A stretch of 64,000 nucleotides of DNA from an uncultured Flavobacteriaceae bacterium (GTDB lineage Bacteria > Bacteroidota > Bacteroidia > Flavobacteriales > Flavobacteriaceae): the NCBI GenBank assembly GCA_947494825.1, contig CANLWN010000006.1, forward strand, positions 124,001 through 188,000, given 5' to 3'. The translations under genes were made by a program, and so were the position numbers. Below are positions 34,656-43,531 of this stretch, one piece after another. Each line of letters begins with the position of its first letter. Within the stretch, counting starts at the first letter, position 1. Below the pieces are notes generated by a model, which was not told where the DNA came from, did not search any database, and saw nothing but the letters and a program-made list of their open reading frames with translations.

Positions 34656-35384
34656 TTATTTACTTTCATTTAGGGTCCAATCGTAACTGTAGAAATAGGT
34701 TTTGGCCTTTTCCGGAAGTTTCTCGTTTCGGTACAGGTTCACAAAATCGACCAAACTCTTTCCACCCTGCGTAAAATCTCCCTTGTACCATTCAAAAATC
34801 TGGGAAAGCCCAACCTTGTTCTTATTTAGTTTGATGAACTCCGGATTGTTCAGCGCCAATTGGGTCTGTTTCTGCAGTTGCACCTCCAAGGAAGAGGGTA
34901 GGTATGCCTGGTCAATAATGGGGGGACAGCCTAAACCGGCACAGACCAAAACGAAATGAAAACGGGCTTCGTTGGGAAAATTGGCCCTCAACAATTTGTT
35001 TTCTATGTCGTTCAAAGTGATGCTATGCCCACCAATATTGTATTTGATCGCATCAAAAAAACCTGCCTTGTCCAGGGGCGACTTTATTGGATAATTGTCC
35101 ACGATTCCCTTGATTACCGAAAGATTATACCCGTTGATCCAGAATGCTTGGTATTCCTTACTGTCCGATTTGGACACACTAATGCCCTCGGCCATACTTA
35201 TCAGTTCGTCAAGTGCGCCCGAATCTTGTTTGATTGTGCTATAGGCTACCCTACCTTGTTTTATATAGGTCTTAAAAAAAGTATCGGCCTTGGAGAAAAA
35301 CTCAGCTTTGGTCTGCCCATAGCTTAGGGAGACGGTCAATAAAAAAACAGCTGTAAGGTGTGCTATGGTACTTTTCATTTGCAT
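34656..35384 (-). CDS. second DUF547 protein, secreted
   Basis: About 242 residues from ATG 35384 (35378 also possible); the longer frame to 35423 lacks a good start context. Signal peptide to SYGQ. DUF547 pattern: FFKTYIKQGRVAYSTI, FWINGYNLSVIKGIVDNYPI, HFVLVCAGLGCPPIIDQAYL, IFEWYKGDF. Unlike the first copy it is not a lipoprotein and lacks the acidic linker; the two share the IDNYPIKS box. It faces away from the FAD oxidoreductase gene. Confidence 0.88.
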   Translation of the reverse strand: MQMKSTIAHLTAVFLLTVSLSYGQTKAEFFSKADTFFKTYIKQGRVAYSTIKQDSGALDELISMAEGISVSKSDSKEYQAFWINGYNLSVIKGIVDNYPIKSPLDKAGFFDAIKYNIGGHSITLNDIENKLLRANFPNEARFHFVLVCAGLGCPPIIDQAYLPSSLEVQLQKQTQLALNNPEFIKLNKNKVGLSQIFEWYKGDFTQGGKSLVDFVNLYRNEKLPEKAKTYFYSYDWTLNESK

Positions 35385-35616
35385 GGTTTTATTTGTGCTA
35401 GATTGACGCTTAGGTCGAATCATTGCCCACTACCCTACAGAAAATTCGGAATTTTGTGATTTATTTAAGAAATTAGTAATCAACGAGTTAGGTGTTCGTT
35501 TTTTCATCCAAAACCTTACAGCAAAACATCGTATTTAAATTCTTTCTAAATTAAAGTTGAAAATTAAGTTCTTATATTTAGACACGACCTAAAAAATTGT
35601 AACACCCACAATCCAA

Positions 35617-36966
35617 ATGGAAAACATCGTTATCATCGGTAACGGTATCGCTGGTGTATCCGCAGCCAGACATATCCGAAAACTATCCGATAAAAGAATC
35701 ATTATGGTTTCGGCGGAAACCGATTATTTCTTCTCCCGTACCGCTTTGATGTACGTTTACATGGGCCATATGAAGTTTGATCATATTCAACCCTATGAGA
35801 ACTGGTTTTGGCAAAAGAACAGGATAGAATTGGTCCGAGGCTATGTTACCAAGGTAAATCACGAAGAGAAAAAGCTGCTATTGGACAACTCCAGGACTAT
35901 TGGCTATGATAAATTGATTATTGCCACAGGATCCAAACCCAACAAGTTTGGTTGGCCAGGCCAGGATTTGCATGGGGTACAGGGTATGTACTCCAAACAG
36001 GACCTAGATCTCCTGGAAGTCCATGCCCCGAACAAGGAGCTCTGCAAGCGTGCCGTGATCGTAGGGGGCGGACTCATAGGAATAGAGTTGGCCGAAATGC
36101 TTAGAAGCAGGGATATTCCGGTGACCTTTTTGGTCAGGGAAAGCAGTTTCTGGAACGGTGTGCTTCCGGAAGGGGAATCGCAGATGATCAACGAGCACAT
36201 CCTGGAGCACCACATCGATCTAAAATTGGGGACCAACCTTGTTGAAATCATTCCTGACGAAAATGGCAAGGCAAAAGCGGTCACTACGGATAAAGGCGAA
36301 ACAATCGAATGCGATGTGGTAGGACTCACCGCCGGGGTTTCCCCAAATGTGGATTTTTTAAAGGATTCCGGTATTGAACTCGGCAGGGGTGTAAAGGTCA
36401 ACAGGCACTTGGAAACCAATATTCAGGATATATATGCTATAGGCGACTGCGCCGAACAGCATGAGGCCATTGGCAACCGCCGGCCCATAGAAGCAGTATG
36501 GTATACCGGGCGCATGATGGGCGAGACCGTGGCCCATACCATCTGTGGAAACAAATTGGAATACAAGCCCGGGCACTGGTTCAACTCTGCCAAATTCCTG
36601 GACATAGAATACCAGACCTACGGCTGGGTATTTGCCGACGGGCCGGCCAAAAAGGACTATGAACAACATTTTCACTGGAGACATGCCCTAGAGAAAGTTT
36701 GTATCACGGTGGCTTATCATAGGGAAACCCGACAGTTTTTGGGCATCAATACCTTTGGTATCCGTATGCGCCACGAAATTTTTGACCGTTGGCTTACCGA
36801 GGGACGATCGGTAGACCATGTCATGGAACATTTAGGGGATGCCAACTTTGATCCAGAATTCTATTCGCACTACGAGACCGAAATCGTATCCAAATACAAT
36901 TCGGAAATGGGCGCCAACATCAAACCCAAGAAAAAAAGTTGGGCACGAATTTTTCAAACCACATAA
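35617..36966 (+). CDS. FAD-dependent NAD(P)H oxidoreductase
   Basis: 449 residues: FAD Rossmann motif IVIIGNGIAGVSAARHIR at the N-terminus, IIATGSKPN, NAD(P) motif VIVGGGLIGIELAEML in the middle, and YAIGDCAE. There is no CxxxxC disulfide, so it belongs to the nitrite/rubredoxin-reductase-like group. The C-terminal 90 residues form an extra module (FNSAKFLDIEYQTYGWVFA). The membrane iron-sulfur gene starts 14 bp after its stop, so the pair probably forms an electron-transfer unit. Confidence 0.9.
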   Translation: MENIVIIGNGIAGVSAARHIRKLSDKRIIMVSAETDYFFSRTALMYVYMGHMKFDHIQPYENWFWQKNRIELVRGYVTKVNHEEKKLLLDNSRTIGYDKLIIATGSKPNKFGWPGQDLHGVQGMYSKQDLDLLEVHAPNKELCKRAVIVGGGLIGIELAEMLRSRDIPVTFLVRESSFWNGVLPEGESQMINEHILEHHIDLKLGTNLVEIIPDENGKAKAVTTDKGETIECDVVGLTAGVSPNVDFLKDSGIELGRGVKVNRHLETNIQDIYAIGDCAEQHEAIGNRRPIEAVWYTGRMMGETVAHTICGNKLEYKPGHWFNSAKFLDIEYQTYGWVFADGPAKKDYEQHFHWRHALEKVCITVAYHRETRQFLGINTFGIRMRHEIFDRWLTEGRSVDHVMEHLGDANFDPEFYSHYETEIVSKYNSEMGANIKPKKKSWARIFQTT

Positions 36967-36980
36967 ACCAGAAACAGACT

Positions 36981-38564
36981 ATGAGCACTTTAGATAAAAG
37001 CATGGCGCTTACCGGCCAACCCCCCAAGTCATTGAGCAAAGGGCAAAAATTGGCTACCCTTTGGGGTATGGCAGGTCTTGGCATTTTATTGCTCGCTTCT
37101 TTCAACATAAATTTTCCCAACAAAGGGCTGTGGCTCTCCCTAGCGCTGCTCTCCATTTTTGGGGGAACCTTCTGGTTCTCCAAAGAAGCCTATGGCCAGA
37201 AACACAAGGGCATCAAAAATGATGGGGTATGGTTTAAATCCATTTCCTCGGCGGGCCTCTTCGGATGGCTGGCGGGGATAGCTCTGACAGGATTTTATAT
37301 TGTGCTCTATTTTTTTCCGGCCTATTTGGGATTGTCCTCAAAAGGCGATAATACCGGGGTTATTGCTCTATTTGACCCCCTTAGTAAAATGCTCAGTGGA
37401 AATCCGGCCAGCCAGTGGTTTGTGTATGGAACCTTATACACCGTGGCCATTTTGGCCTTTGGGGTCAAGTTCATTTGGAAATACCGCCATAACCGTTACG
37501 AGGTTTTACGGACCATTAGCGTTATGTTTTTTCAAGCAGCCTTTGCCTTTCTCATTCCAGAGATTATGGCCAGGCTCAACGGCAAGATTCCGTACTACGA
37601 CCTCAAGAATATGTGGCCCTTGAACTACTATAATTTTGAACGCTACCGAATTAATGGTTTTATAGATGCCGGAGACGTAGGGATGGCCATGCTCCTTTTT
37701 GGTATTCTTACCATTTTTGTAATCTCACCCATCCTCACCTTTAAGTATGGTAAGCGCTGGTATTGCTCATGGGTATGTGGCTGTGGCGGATTGGCCGAGA
37801 CTGCCGGCGATTCCTTTAGGCAATTAAGCGATAAAAAAGTATCGGCCTGGAAGGTTGAACGCTGGGTGGTACATAGCGTGGTGGTATTTGTTACCCTGAT
37901 GACCACGGCAGTAATCTATTCCTATCTTGGCAACGATACCAGCAAGTACTGGCTTACGAAAACCACCTTTCTAGTGGGGGTAACCGCAATCCTGACCTTG
38001 GTCTTTGGATGGGTAATGCTCTTTAAAAGACAAGAGCTCCAAAAGGATGCCCAATATGGTGCCATTGGTTATTTTGTAATCATTATGGCACTGATCGGGC
38101 TACATTACTTTAGTGGTGACGGCAATATCTTTCTCTTCAAATCGGAAAGCCTTAGAAAATCTTACGGCTTTTTGATCGGAAGCATTTTTTCTGGTGTCAT
38201 CGGAACCGGATTCTACCCCTTATTGGGCAATAGGGTCTGGTGCAGGTTTGGTTGTCCCATGGCGGCCATTCTGGGATTCCAACAGCGGCTCTTCTCCAGA
38301 TTCAGGATCACCACCAACGGCGGTCAGTGCATCTCCTGTGGAAATTGTTCCACCTATTGCGAAATGGGTATCGACGTAAGGGCCTACGCCCAAAAAGGGG
38401 AGAACATCGTACGATCTAGTTGTGTGGGCTGTGGTATTTGTTCCGCTGTTTGTCCGCGGGGTGTCCTTAAACTGGAAAACGGCCCCCTAAAAGGGCGTAT
38501 AGATAGCAATCAGGTATTGTTGGGCAATGATGTGGACCTCATGGATCTTGTAAATCAGAAATAA
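36981..38564 (+). CDS. membrane polyferredoxin, NapH/NosR-like
   Basis: 527 residues from ATG 36981. About eight membrane helices, with cytoplasmic Cys clusters WYCSWVCGCGGLAE and CRFGCPMAAILG typical of NapH/NosR/RdxA-type proteins, then two 4Fe-4S motifs near the C-terminus: CISCGNCSTYCEMGIDV and CVGCGICSAVCPRGVLKL. It can move electrons between a quinol or NAD(P)H-linked flavoprotein and an envelope or cytoplasmic acceptor. The upstream FAD protein is the likely partner; the acceptor is unknown. Confidence 0.9.
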   Translation: MSTLDKSMALTGQPPKSLSKGQKLATLWGMAGLGILLLASFNINFPNKGLWLSLALLSIFGGTFWFSKEAYGQKHKGIKNDGVWFKSISSAGLFGWLAGIALTGFYIVLYFFPAYLGLSSKGDNTGVIALFDPLSKMLSGNPASQWFVYGTLYTVAILAFGVKFIWKYRHNRYEVLRTISVMFFQAAFAFLIPEIMARLNGKIPYYDLKNMWPLNYYNFERYRINGFIDAGDVGMAMLLFGILTIFVISPILTFKYGKRWYCSWVCGCGGLAETAGDSFRQLSDKKVSAWKVERWVVHSVVVFVTLMTTAVIYSYLGNDTSKYWLTKTTFLVGVTAILTLVFGWVMLFKRQELQKDAQYGAIGYFVIIMALIGLHYFSGDGNIFLFKSESLRKSYGFLIGSIFSGVIGTGFYPLLGNRVWCRFGCPMAAILGFQQRLFSRFRITTNGGQCISCGNCSTYCEMGIDVRAYAQKGENIVRSSCVGCGICSAVCPRGVLKLENGPLKGRIDSNQVLLGNDVDLMDLVNQK

Positions 38565-38607
38565 GGTGTTAACCTATTCCCTTTGTCCCGACAAAAAGTA
38601 AAAAACT

Positions 38608-39093
38608 ATGTCTTCAAAGTTGCTCCCTTTGATTTGGACATTGCTCCTAATAGGTATATCCCCCAAAATGGGAAGGGTCTACCAGAAAGATTATTATCAA
38701 TCCGGAACCTTGCGATCAGAAGGATGGCAGAACGGACAAAACAAGGTGGGATATTGGAAATTTTATCATGAAAACGGGGTAAAATCCGAACAGGGACATT
38801 ACCTTAGGGACCAAAGGGAGAATTACTGGCATTTTTACGATCCACGTGGGAGATTACTAAAACAGGGGCATTATCACAAAGGGAAAGAAGTAGATTGGTG
38901 GTTGTTTTATGACGCCAAGGGAAAAGTGAACCACAAATGCCAGCTCAAGGACGGCATAAAAAATGGCTATTGTCTTAAATACATGAATGAAAAATTAACC
39001 TCAGCGGAAAAGTATTCCAATGGAAGGAAAATTAAGGAGTGGTTCAGTTTTAGAAGTTTCCAGCGGGAAAACAAGCTTTCCGATTTAAAATAA
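38608..39093 (+). CDS. MORN-repeat / YwqK-like protein
   Basis: 161 residues. Three to four MORN-like units (YYQSGTLRSEGWQNG, VGYWKFYHENGVKSEQGHY, YWHFYDPRGRLLKQGHY, WWLFYDAKGK) form a beta hairpin stack, as in YwqK-type proteins. The hydrophobic N-terminus may be a signal or anchor. The stop overlaps the next glycosyltransferase start by 1 bp (TAATG). Function unknown; likely a protein-protein or membrane-binding role. Confidence 0.75.
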   Translation: MSSKLLPLIWTLLLIGISPKMGRVYQKDYYQSGTLRSEGWQNGQNKVGYWKFYHENGVKSEQGHYLRDQRENYWHFYDPRGRLLKQGHYHKGKEVDWWLFYDAKGKVNHKCQLKDGIKNGYCLKYMNEKLTSAEKYSNGRKIKEWFSFRSFQRENKLSDLK

Positions 39094-39782
39094 TGACGGA
39101 TATCAAAGTGATTATTCCTGCCTTCAATGAAGGGGAGTCCATTGCCAAGGTCATTGCAGAAATTCCGGACTGCGTCTCGGAAATCATCGTGGTCAATAAC
39201 CATTCTACGGACCAAACCGTGGAAAACGCCAGCAAAGCGGGGGCTACGGTCCTAACCGAGAATCGAAAAGGATATGGCTACGCCTGCCTCTGCGGCATGG
39301 ATTATGTGGCCAAACAATCCAAAACCCCCAATATCATCGTATTTATCGACGGAGATTATTCCGATTACCCGGAGGAACTCTCCAAAATTGTAAAACCCAT
39401 TGTTGAGGACGGTGTTGATTTTGTTGTTGGGGCAAGGGTAAGCGCGTTACGCGAACCAGGCTCCATGACGCCACAGCAAATTTTTGGCAATAAGTTGGCC
39501 ACTTTTTTGATGAAGTTGTTTTTTAGGGCAACATTTACGGACTTAGGACCGTTTAGGGCCATAAAGTATGACAAGTTGTTAACACTGCAAATGGAGGACA
39601 AAACCTACGGATGGACCGTGGAAATGCAGCTGAAAGCACTGAAGAGAAAATTGACATATACCGAAGTACCAGTGCGTTATAAAAAAAGAATTGGTATGTC
39701 CAAGGTGTCGGGTACCGTAAAAGGTAGTATATTTGCAGGCATAAAAATCCTTGGTTGGATATTTAAATACAGCATCAAATAA
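39093..39782 (+). CDS. family 2 glycosyltransferase (DPM1/polyprenyl-phosphate type)
   Basis: 229 residues, cytoplasmic GT-A: VIIPAFNEGESIAKVIAEIP, IIVVNNHSTDQTVENASKAG, IVFIDGDYSDYPEEL (DxD) and LGPFRAIKYDKLL. C-terminus ends KIRLGWIF-type hydrophobic IKILGWIFKYSIK. It resembles enzymes that put a sugar on a lipid phosphate. It overlaps the MORN gene and is followed 1 bp later by a cellulose-synthase-like transferase. Confidence 0.88.
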   Translation: MTDIKVIIPAFNEGESIAKVIAEIPDCVSEIIVVNNHSTDQTVENASKAGATVLTENRKGYGYACLCGMDYVAKQSKTPNIIVFIDGDYSDYPEELSKIVKPIVEDGVDFVVGARVSALREPGSMTPQQIFGNKLATFLMKLFFRATFTDLGPFRAIKYDKLLTLQMEDKTYGWTVEMQLKALKRKLTYTEVPVRYKKRIGMSKVSGTVKGSIFAGIKILGWIFKYSIK

Positions 39783-39783
39783 T

Positions 39784-41268
39784 ATGGGACTTACAATTGT
39801 TTACATTATCATCGCTATTTACAGCATTGCATTAGTATTGATATTCTTTTATAGTCTGGCCCAATTAAATCTTTTGGTCAATTACCTCGGACAAAAAAGA
39901 CAAAACCAAGAAGCCCCAAAATACAATCTATTAGATCCCAAGGAAATTCCCTTTGTTACCATCCAACTTCCCATCTATAATGAGGAGTATGTGGTGGAAC
40001 GCCTGTTGGAAAATATCGCCAAGATAGAATACCCTACCAGTAAATTGGAAATCCAGGTACTGGATGACTCCACCGATAATTCGATAGAGGAAACCGCCGA
40101 ACGCATTAAGGCCCTGCAGGACACCGGTCTGGACATTCAGCATATTCGACGGGAGAACAGGGAAGGGTTTAAAGCAGGCGCCCTAAAAGAGGGCCTAAAA
40201 ATAGCCAAGGGTGATTTCGTGGCCATTTTTGATGCCGACTTTTTACCAGATAACGATTGGTTAAAGAAAACGGTAATCTATTTTAAAGATAAGGAAATAG
40301 GCGTGGTACAGACCCGATGGGGCCATATCAATAGGGATTATTCAACGCTAACCAGAATCCAGGCCTTTGCTTTGGATGCCCATTTTACCCTGGAACAGGT
40401 AGGAAGAAATGCCAAAGGACATTTCATAAACTTTAACGGCACCGCCGGGATATGGCGCAAGGAATGTATTTTGGATGCAGGCAACTGGGAAGGCGATACG
40501 CTGACCGAAGATTTGGACCTCAGTTACCGTGCACAGCTGAAAAACTGGAAGTTCAAGTACTTGGAGGACGTAGAGACTCCTGCGGAACTCCCGGTTGTAA
40601 TCAGTGCGGCCCGATCACAACAGTTCAGATGGAACAAAGGCGGAGCAGAGAACTTTAGGAAAACCGTTTGGAGCGTTATCACCGCCAAGAATATTTCTTT
40701 TAAGACCAAATTCCACGGAGTAATGCACCTATTGAACAGTTCTATGTTCCTCTGTGTATTCATCGTCGCCTTGTTGAGTATCCCAATGCTCTACATCAAA
40801 AATATGTATGGCCATTTGGGATGGGTTTTCGAGGTAACCAGTTTTTTCATTGTTAGCACCATAATCCTATTCATCTGTTATTGGTTTACCTATAGAAGTA
40901 TTCAAGGCAGTAGTTTTGACAACTTTGTGGATTATATAAAACTATTCTTTACCTTCTTTTCCGTGGCGCTCGGATTCTCCCTGCACAACACGGTTGCCGT
41001 TTTGGAAGGCCATATGGGAAAACGAAGCGAATTTGTGCGCACTCCTAAATTTAACATCAACAACCTTACAGACAGTTGGAAAGGCAATAAGTATCTGGCC
41101 AAAAAACTATCTCCGAATATGATTTTGGAGGCGGCTTTAATGGTTTACTTCCTCTTTGGGATGTACAGCGCCATCCCCTTAAACGATTTTGGGCTCTTTC
41201 CGTTCCATTTCATGTTGTTCTTAGGGTTTGGATTTGTATTCTTTAAATCCCTTACGGCAAAAGCCTAG
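39784..41268 (+). CDS. cellulose-synthase-like processive family 2 glycosyltransferase
   Basis: 494 residues from ATG 39784. N-terminal helix, then the GT2 domain: PIYNEEYVVERLLENI, VLDDSTDNSIEE, AIFDADFLPDNDW, EDLDLSYRAQ (TED-like) and RSQQFRWNKGG (QxxRW), followed by about four membrane helices. The full D,D,D,QxxRW set indicates a processive or CSLA-like transferase. Product unknown; neighbouring transferases suggest a lipid-linked or cell-surface glycan. Confidence 0.9.
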   Translation: MGLTIVYIIIAIYSIALVLIFFYSLAQLNLLVNYLGQKRQNQEAPKYNLLDPKEIPFVTIQLPIYNEEYVVERLLENIAKIEYPTSKLEIQVLDDSTDNSIEETAERIKALQDTGLDIQHIRRENREGFKAGALKEGLKIAKGDFVAIFDADFLPDNDWLKKTVIYFKDKEIGVVQTRWGHINRDYSTLTRIQAFALDAHFTLEQVGRNAKGHFINFNGTAGIWRKECILDAGNWEGDTLTEDLDLSYRAQLKNWKFKYLEDVETPAELPVVISAARSQQFRWNKGGAENFRKTVWSVITAKNISFKTKFHGVMHLLNSSMFLCVFIVALLSIPMLYIKNMYGHLGWVFEVTSFFIVSTIILFICYWFTYRSIQGSSFDNFVDYIKLFFTFFSVALGFSLHNTVAVLEGHMGKRSEFVRTPKFNINNLTDSWKGNKYLAKKLSPNMILEAALMVYFLFGMYSAIPLNDFGLFPFHFMLFLGFGFVFFKSLTAKA

Positions 41269-41317
41269 TCATTTTTAATTTTAATTTCTTATTTTTCTTG
41301 GCCTTATACCCTAACTG

Positions 41318-42688
41318 ATGCCAAGCATATACCAACACCTTATCCTTTATTGGAAACTGCACAAAATTCCAATTCTGATAGTGCTTGTCAGTAGTGCGTT
41401 CTATCTCGCCTTCGCCTACGATCTGCAACGTACCGATTTCATCAAATTACTGACCCTTTTCCTGGGCGCATTTTTTTTGAGCTTCAAATTGATACAATTT
41501 GAAAAATGGAACCTCAAGTTCCTCCTATGTGCCGGAATCCTTTTTCGTATCTGTTTCATAATCGCAGAACCCAATCTTTCCCAAGATTTTTATCGCTTTA
41601 TTTGGGATGGGGAGTTGGTGCGCCATGGAATAAACCCCTACCTACACCTACCCAATACCTTAATTGAACAGGAGGGCTTGGTCATTGCCAATGCACAGGA
41701 ACTTTATGACGGAATGGGTAGTTTAAGCGCAAAGCATTTTAGCAATTATCCACCCTTGAATCAGGTTCTTTTTGCCCTTGCCGCACTGCTATCGGGTAAG
41801 AGCGTACTGGGCGCCACCATTGCCCTAAGGGGCATCATTATCCTTACGGACCTGGGTATTCTGTATTTTGGGCGAAAATTGCTCCAAAACCTGAGCCGTT
41901 CTCCTCACCTTATTTTTTGGTACTTCCTAAATCCCTTGGTCATCATTGAACTCACAGGGAACCTTCACTTTGAAGGGGTCATGTTATTCTTTTTTGTATG
42001 GTCCATGTACCTGGTCTCCAAAAACAAATGGGCTCTAGCGGCCGTGGTATTTGCGCTGTCCATATCCGTAAAGCTCGTACCCTTGCTGTTTCTGCCCTTA
42101 TTCTTGAAGCATTTAGGGTTTAAGCGCTCGGTACTTTTCTACCTTATTGTAGGAACAACCACGCTGGTATCGCTAATCCCTTTTTATTCCACTGAATTCC
42201 TGGACAATTATTCTGAGACTGTAGGCTTGTGGTTTTCCAACTTCGAGTTCAATGCAGGGCTCTACAACCTGGTCAAACAAATCGCAGTCCAATTCGATGC
42301 AAAACCCTGGGAGCTTATCAAGGTCTACGGTAAGATTACCACCTTGCTTACCATAACCCTTGTGCTGCTATTTACCTTCCTGAGAAAAAACCAGCAATTG
42401 TCCACCCTCATGGGTTCCATGTTATGGGTACTTTGCTGTTATTATTTCCTGACGGCCACTGTGCATCCCTGGTACATTGTATTCGTATTGTTGCTGGCCT
42501 TATTTACCGATTATCGGTTTCCTCTGGTCTGGTCTGGCGCCGTAATCTTGAGCTATTGGGCCTACTCCAACAGTGCGTACAAGGAGAGTTTACCACTATT
42601 GGCTCTTGAATATATTGTAGTGTATGCTTTTTTGCTTTACGAAATATTCAGATTAAGGGGGCAAAATATGTTATTTCGTAAAAATTGA
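41318..42688 (+). CDS. GT-C (mannosyltransferase-like) multi-pass transferase
   Basis: 456 residues with about 10-12 membrane helices. GT-C signature in the first loop: IAEPNLSQDFYRFIWDGELV and HGINPYLHLP, with acidic residues for a polyprenyl-phosphate sugar. FLTATVHPWYIVFV in the C-terminal half is a common feature of GPI-mannosyltransferase-like enzymes. It probably uses the lipid-linked sugar made by the upstream DPM1-like enzyme (inference from adjacency). Confidence 0.85.
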   Translation: MPSIYQHLILYWKLHKIPILIVLVSSAFYLAFAYDLQRTDFIKLLTLFLGAFFLSFKLIQFEKWNLKFLLCAGILFRICFIIAEPNLSQDFYRFIWDGELVRHGINPYLHLPNTLIEQEGLVIANAQELYDGMGSLSAKHFSNYPPLNQVLFALAALLSGKSVLGATIALRGIIILTDLGILYFGRKLLQNLSRSPHLIFWYFLNPLVIIELTGNLHFEGVMLFFFVWSMYLVSKNKWALAAVVFALSISVKLVPLLFLPLFLKHLGFKRSVLFYLIVGTTTLVSLIPFYSTEFLDNYSETVGLWFSNFEFNAGLYNLVKQIAVQFDAKPWELIKVYGKITTLLTITLVLLFTFLRKNQQLSTLMGSMLWVLCCYYFLTATVHPWYIVFVLLLALFTDYRFPLVWSGAVILSYWAYSNSAYKESLPLLALEYIVVYAFLLYEIFRLRGQNMLFRKN

Positions 42689-42719
42689 GGTGCAACTTAT
42701 GAAGTTTGAGTTTAATTTG

Positions 42720-42727
42720 TACATTTG
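42720..42727 (+). promoter_or_regulatory. -7 element TACATTTG upstream of the arginine operon
   Basis: Perfect TAnnTTTG. No TTG is found at the usual distance upstream, so this is tentative. If used, the leader would be about 178 nt. Confidence 0.4.
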
Positions 42728-42743
42728 ACTCCTAATGGATTTT

Positions 42744-42857
42744 AACGCACATACCCACTTTTCTTTTCGGACTTCAGTTCCGTCAACTTCTTTTGTGCCT
42801 ACTCGCCGTCGCCCGTAAGGGTGCGTTCCTGTTTTGGAAATAGGTGAGTCCATTTCC
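42744..42857 (+). promoter_or_regulatory. structured leader candidate of the arginine operon
   Basis: AACGCAC (42744-42750) can pair with GTGCGTT (42821-42827), enclosing a CGGA/TCCG hairpin (42768-42782). A second hairpin, GGAAAT (42836-42841) / ATTTCC (42852-42857), follows. Possibly a cis-regulatory RNA, or a dispersed intergenic repeat. Confidence 0.4.
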
Positions 42858-42910
42858 GCAAAATCTCTTCAACATTCAATTTTATTTTTTACCCTTAAAC
42901 GTAAGTGGCA

Positions 42911-43531
42911 ATGGAAATTGTTATTGCTAACGAAGCACATTTTAGATACGCCCAGATTATCTGCGATACCATCGGGGAATCCGCAAAGGTACGGGGCACG
43001 GGTATTGCAAAGCGTACGCCGGAATACATCCTCCGAAAACTGGAAAACGGTAACGGGGTCATTGCTCTGGACGGCGATACCTTTGCGGGCTTTTGTTATA
43101 TAGAGGTATGGGGGCACGAAAAATACGTGGCCAATTCGGGTCTTATCGTACATCCCGATTATAGGGGCCAGGGCCTTGCCAAAAAAATCAAGAAGAAAGT
43201 CTTTGAGCTCTCCAGGAAAAAATTTCCGGAGGCTAAAATATTTGGAATCACTACCGGATTGGCGGTTATGAAAATCAACTACGAACTGGGGTACAAACCA
43301 GTGACCTTTTCGGAGCTTACCGATGATCCCGAATTTTGGAAAGGATGCCAGACCTGTAAAAATTTTGATATTCTTACCCGAACGGAACGGAAAATGTGTC
43401 TATGTACGGGAATGCTCCATGACCCAAAGGCCAAACAAAACGAACGAAAAAGGGAAAAGGTAAACGGAAAGGCATTTAAACGCCTAAAAAGTATAAAAGA
43501 ACAGTTGTTCCTTAAAAAGAAACAAAAATGA
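42911..43531 (+). CDS. GNAT acetyltransferase heading the arginine operon
   Basis: 206 residues from ATG 42911 (a GTG at 42905 adds two residues). GNAT core with the acetyl-CoA loop HPDYRGQGLAKKIKKKVFE, then strand and helix KIFGITTGLAVMKINYELGY. The C-terminal tail has four cysteines in CQTCKNFDIL and CLCTG, a possible metal site not usual in GNATs. It overlaps argG by 4 bp. It probably makes the N-acylglutamate that starts acyl-cycle arginine synthesis, as other Bacteroidetes use a GNAT here instead of ArgA. Confidence 0.85.
   Translation: MEIVIANEAHFRYAQIICDTIGESAKVRGTGIAKRTPEYILRKLENGNGVIALDGDTFAGFCYIEVWGHEKYVANSGLIVHPDYRGQGLAKKIKKKVFELSRKKFPEAKIFGITTGLAVMKINYELGYKPVTFSELTDDPEFWKGCQTCKNFDILTRTERKMCLCTGMLHDPKAKQNERKREKVNGKAFKRLKSIKEQLFLKKKQK

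Noticed and set aside
36939-36980. Upstream start for the polyferredoxin at 36939
   Set aside because: Overlaps the end of the FAD gene by 28 bp and adds a polar leader; ATG 36981 gives the normal N-terminus.
42671-42853. 60-residue minus-strand frame in the arginine leader
   Set aside because: Overlaps the structured element, and its basic, low-hydrophobicity text follows the hairpins; more likely a shadow of the repeat than a protein.
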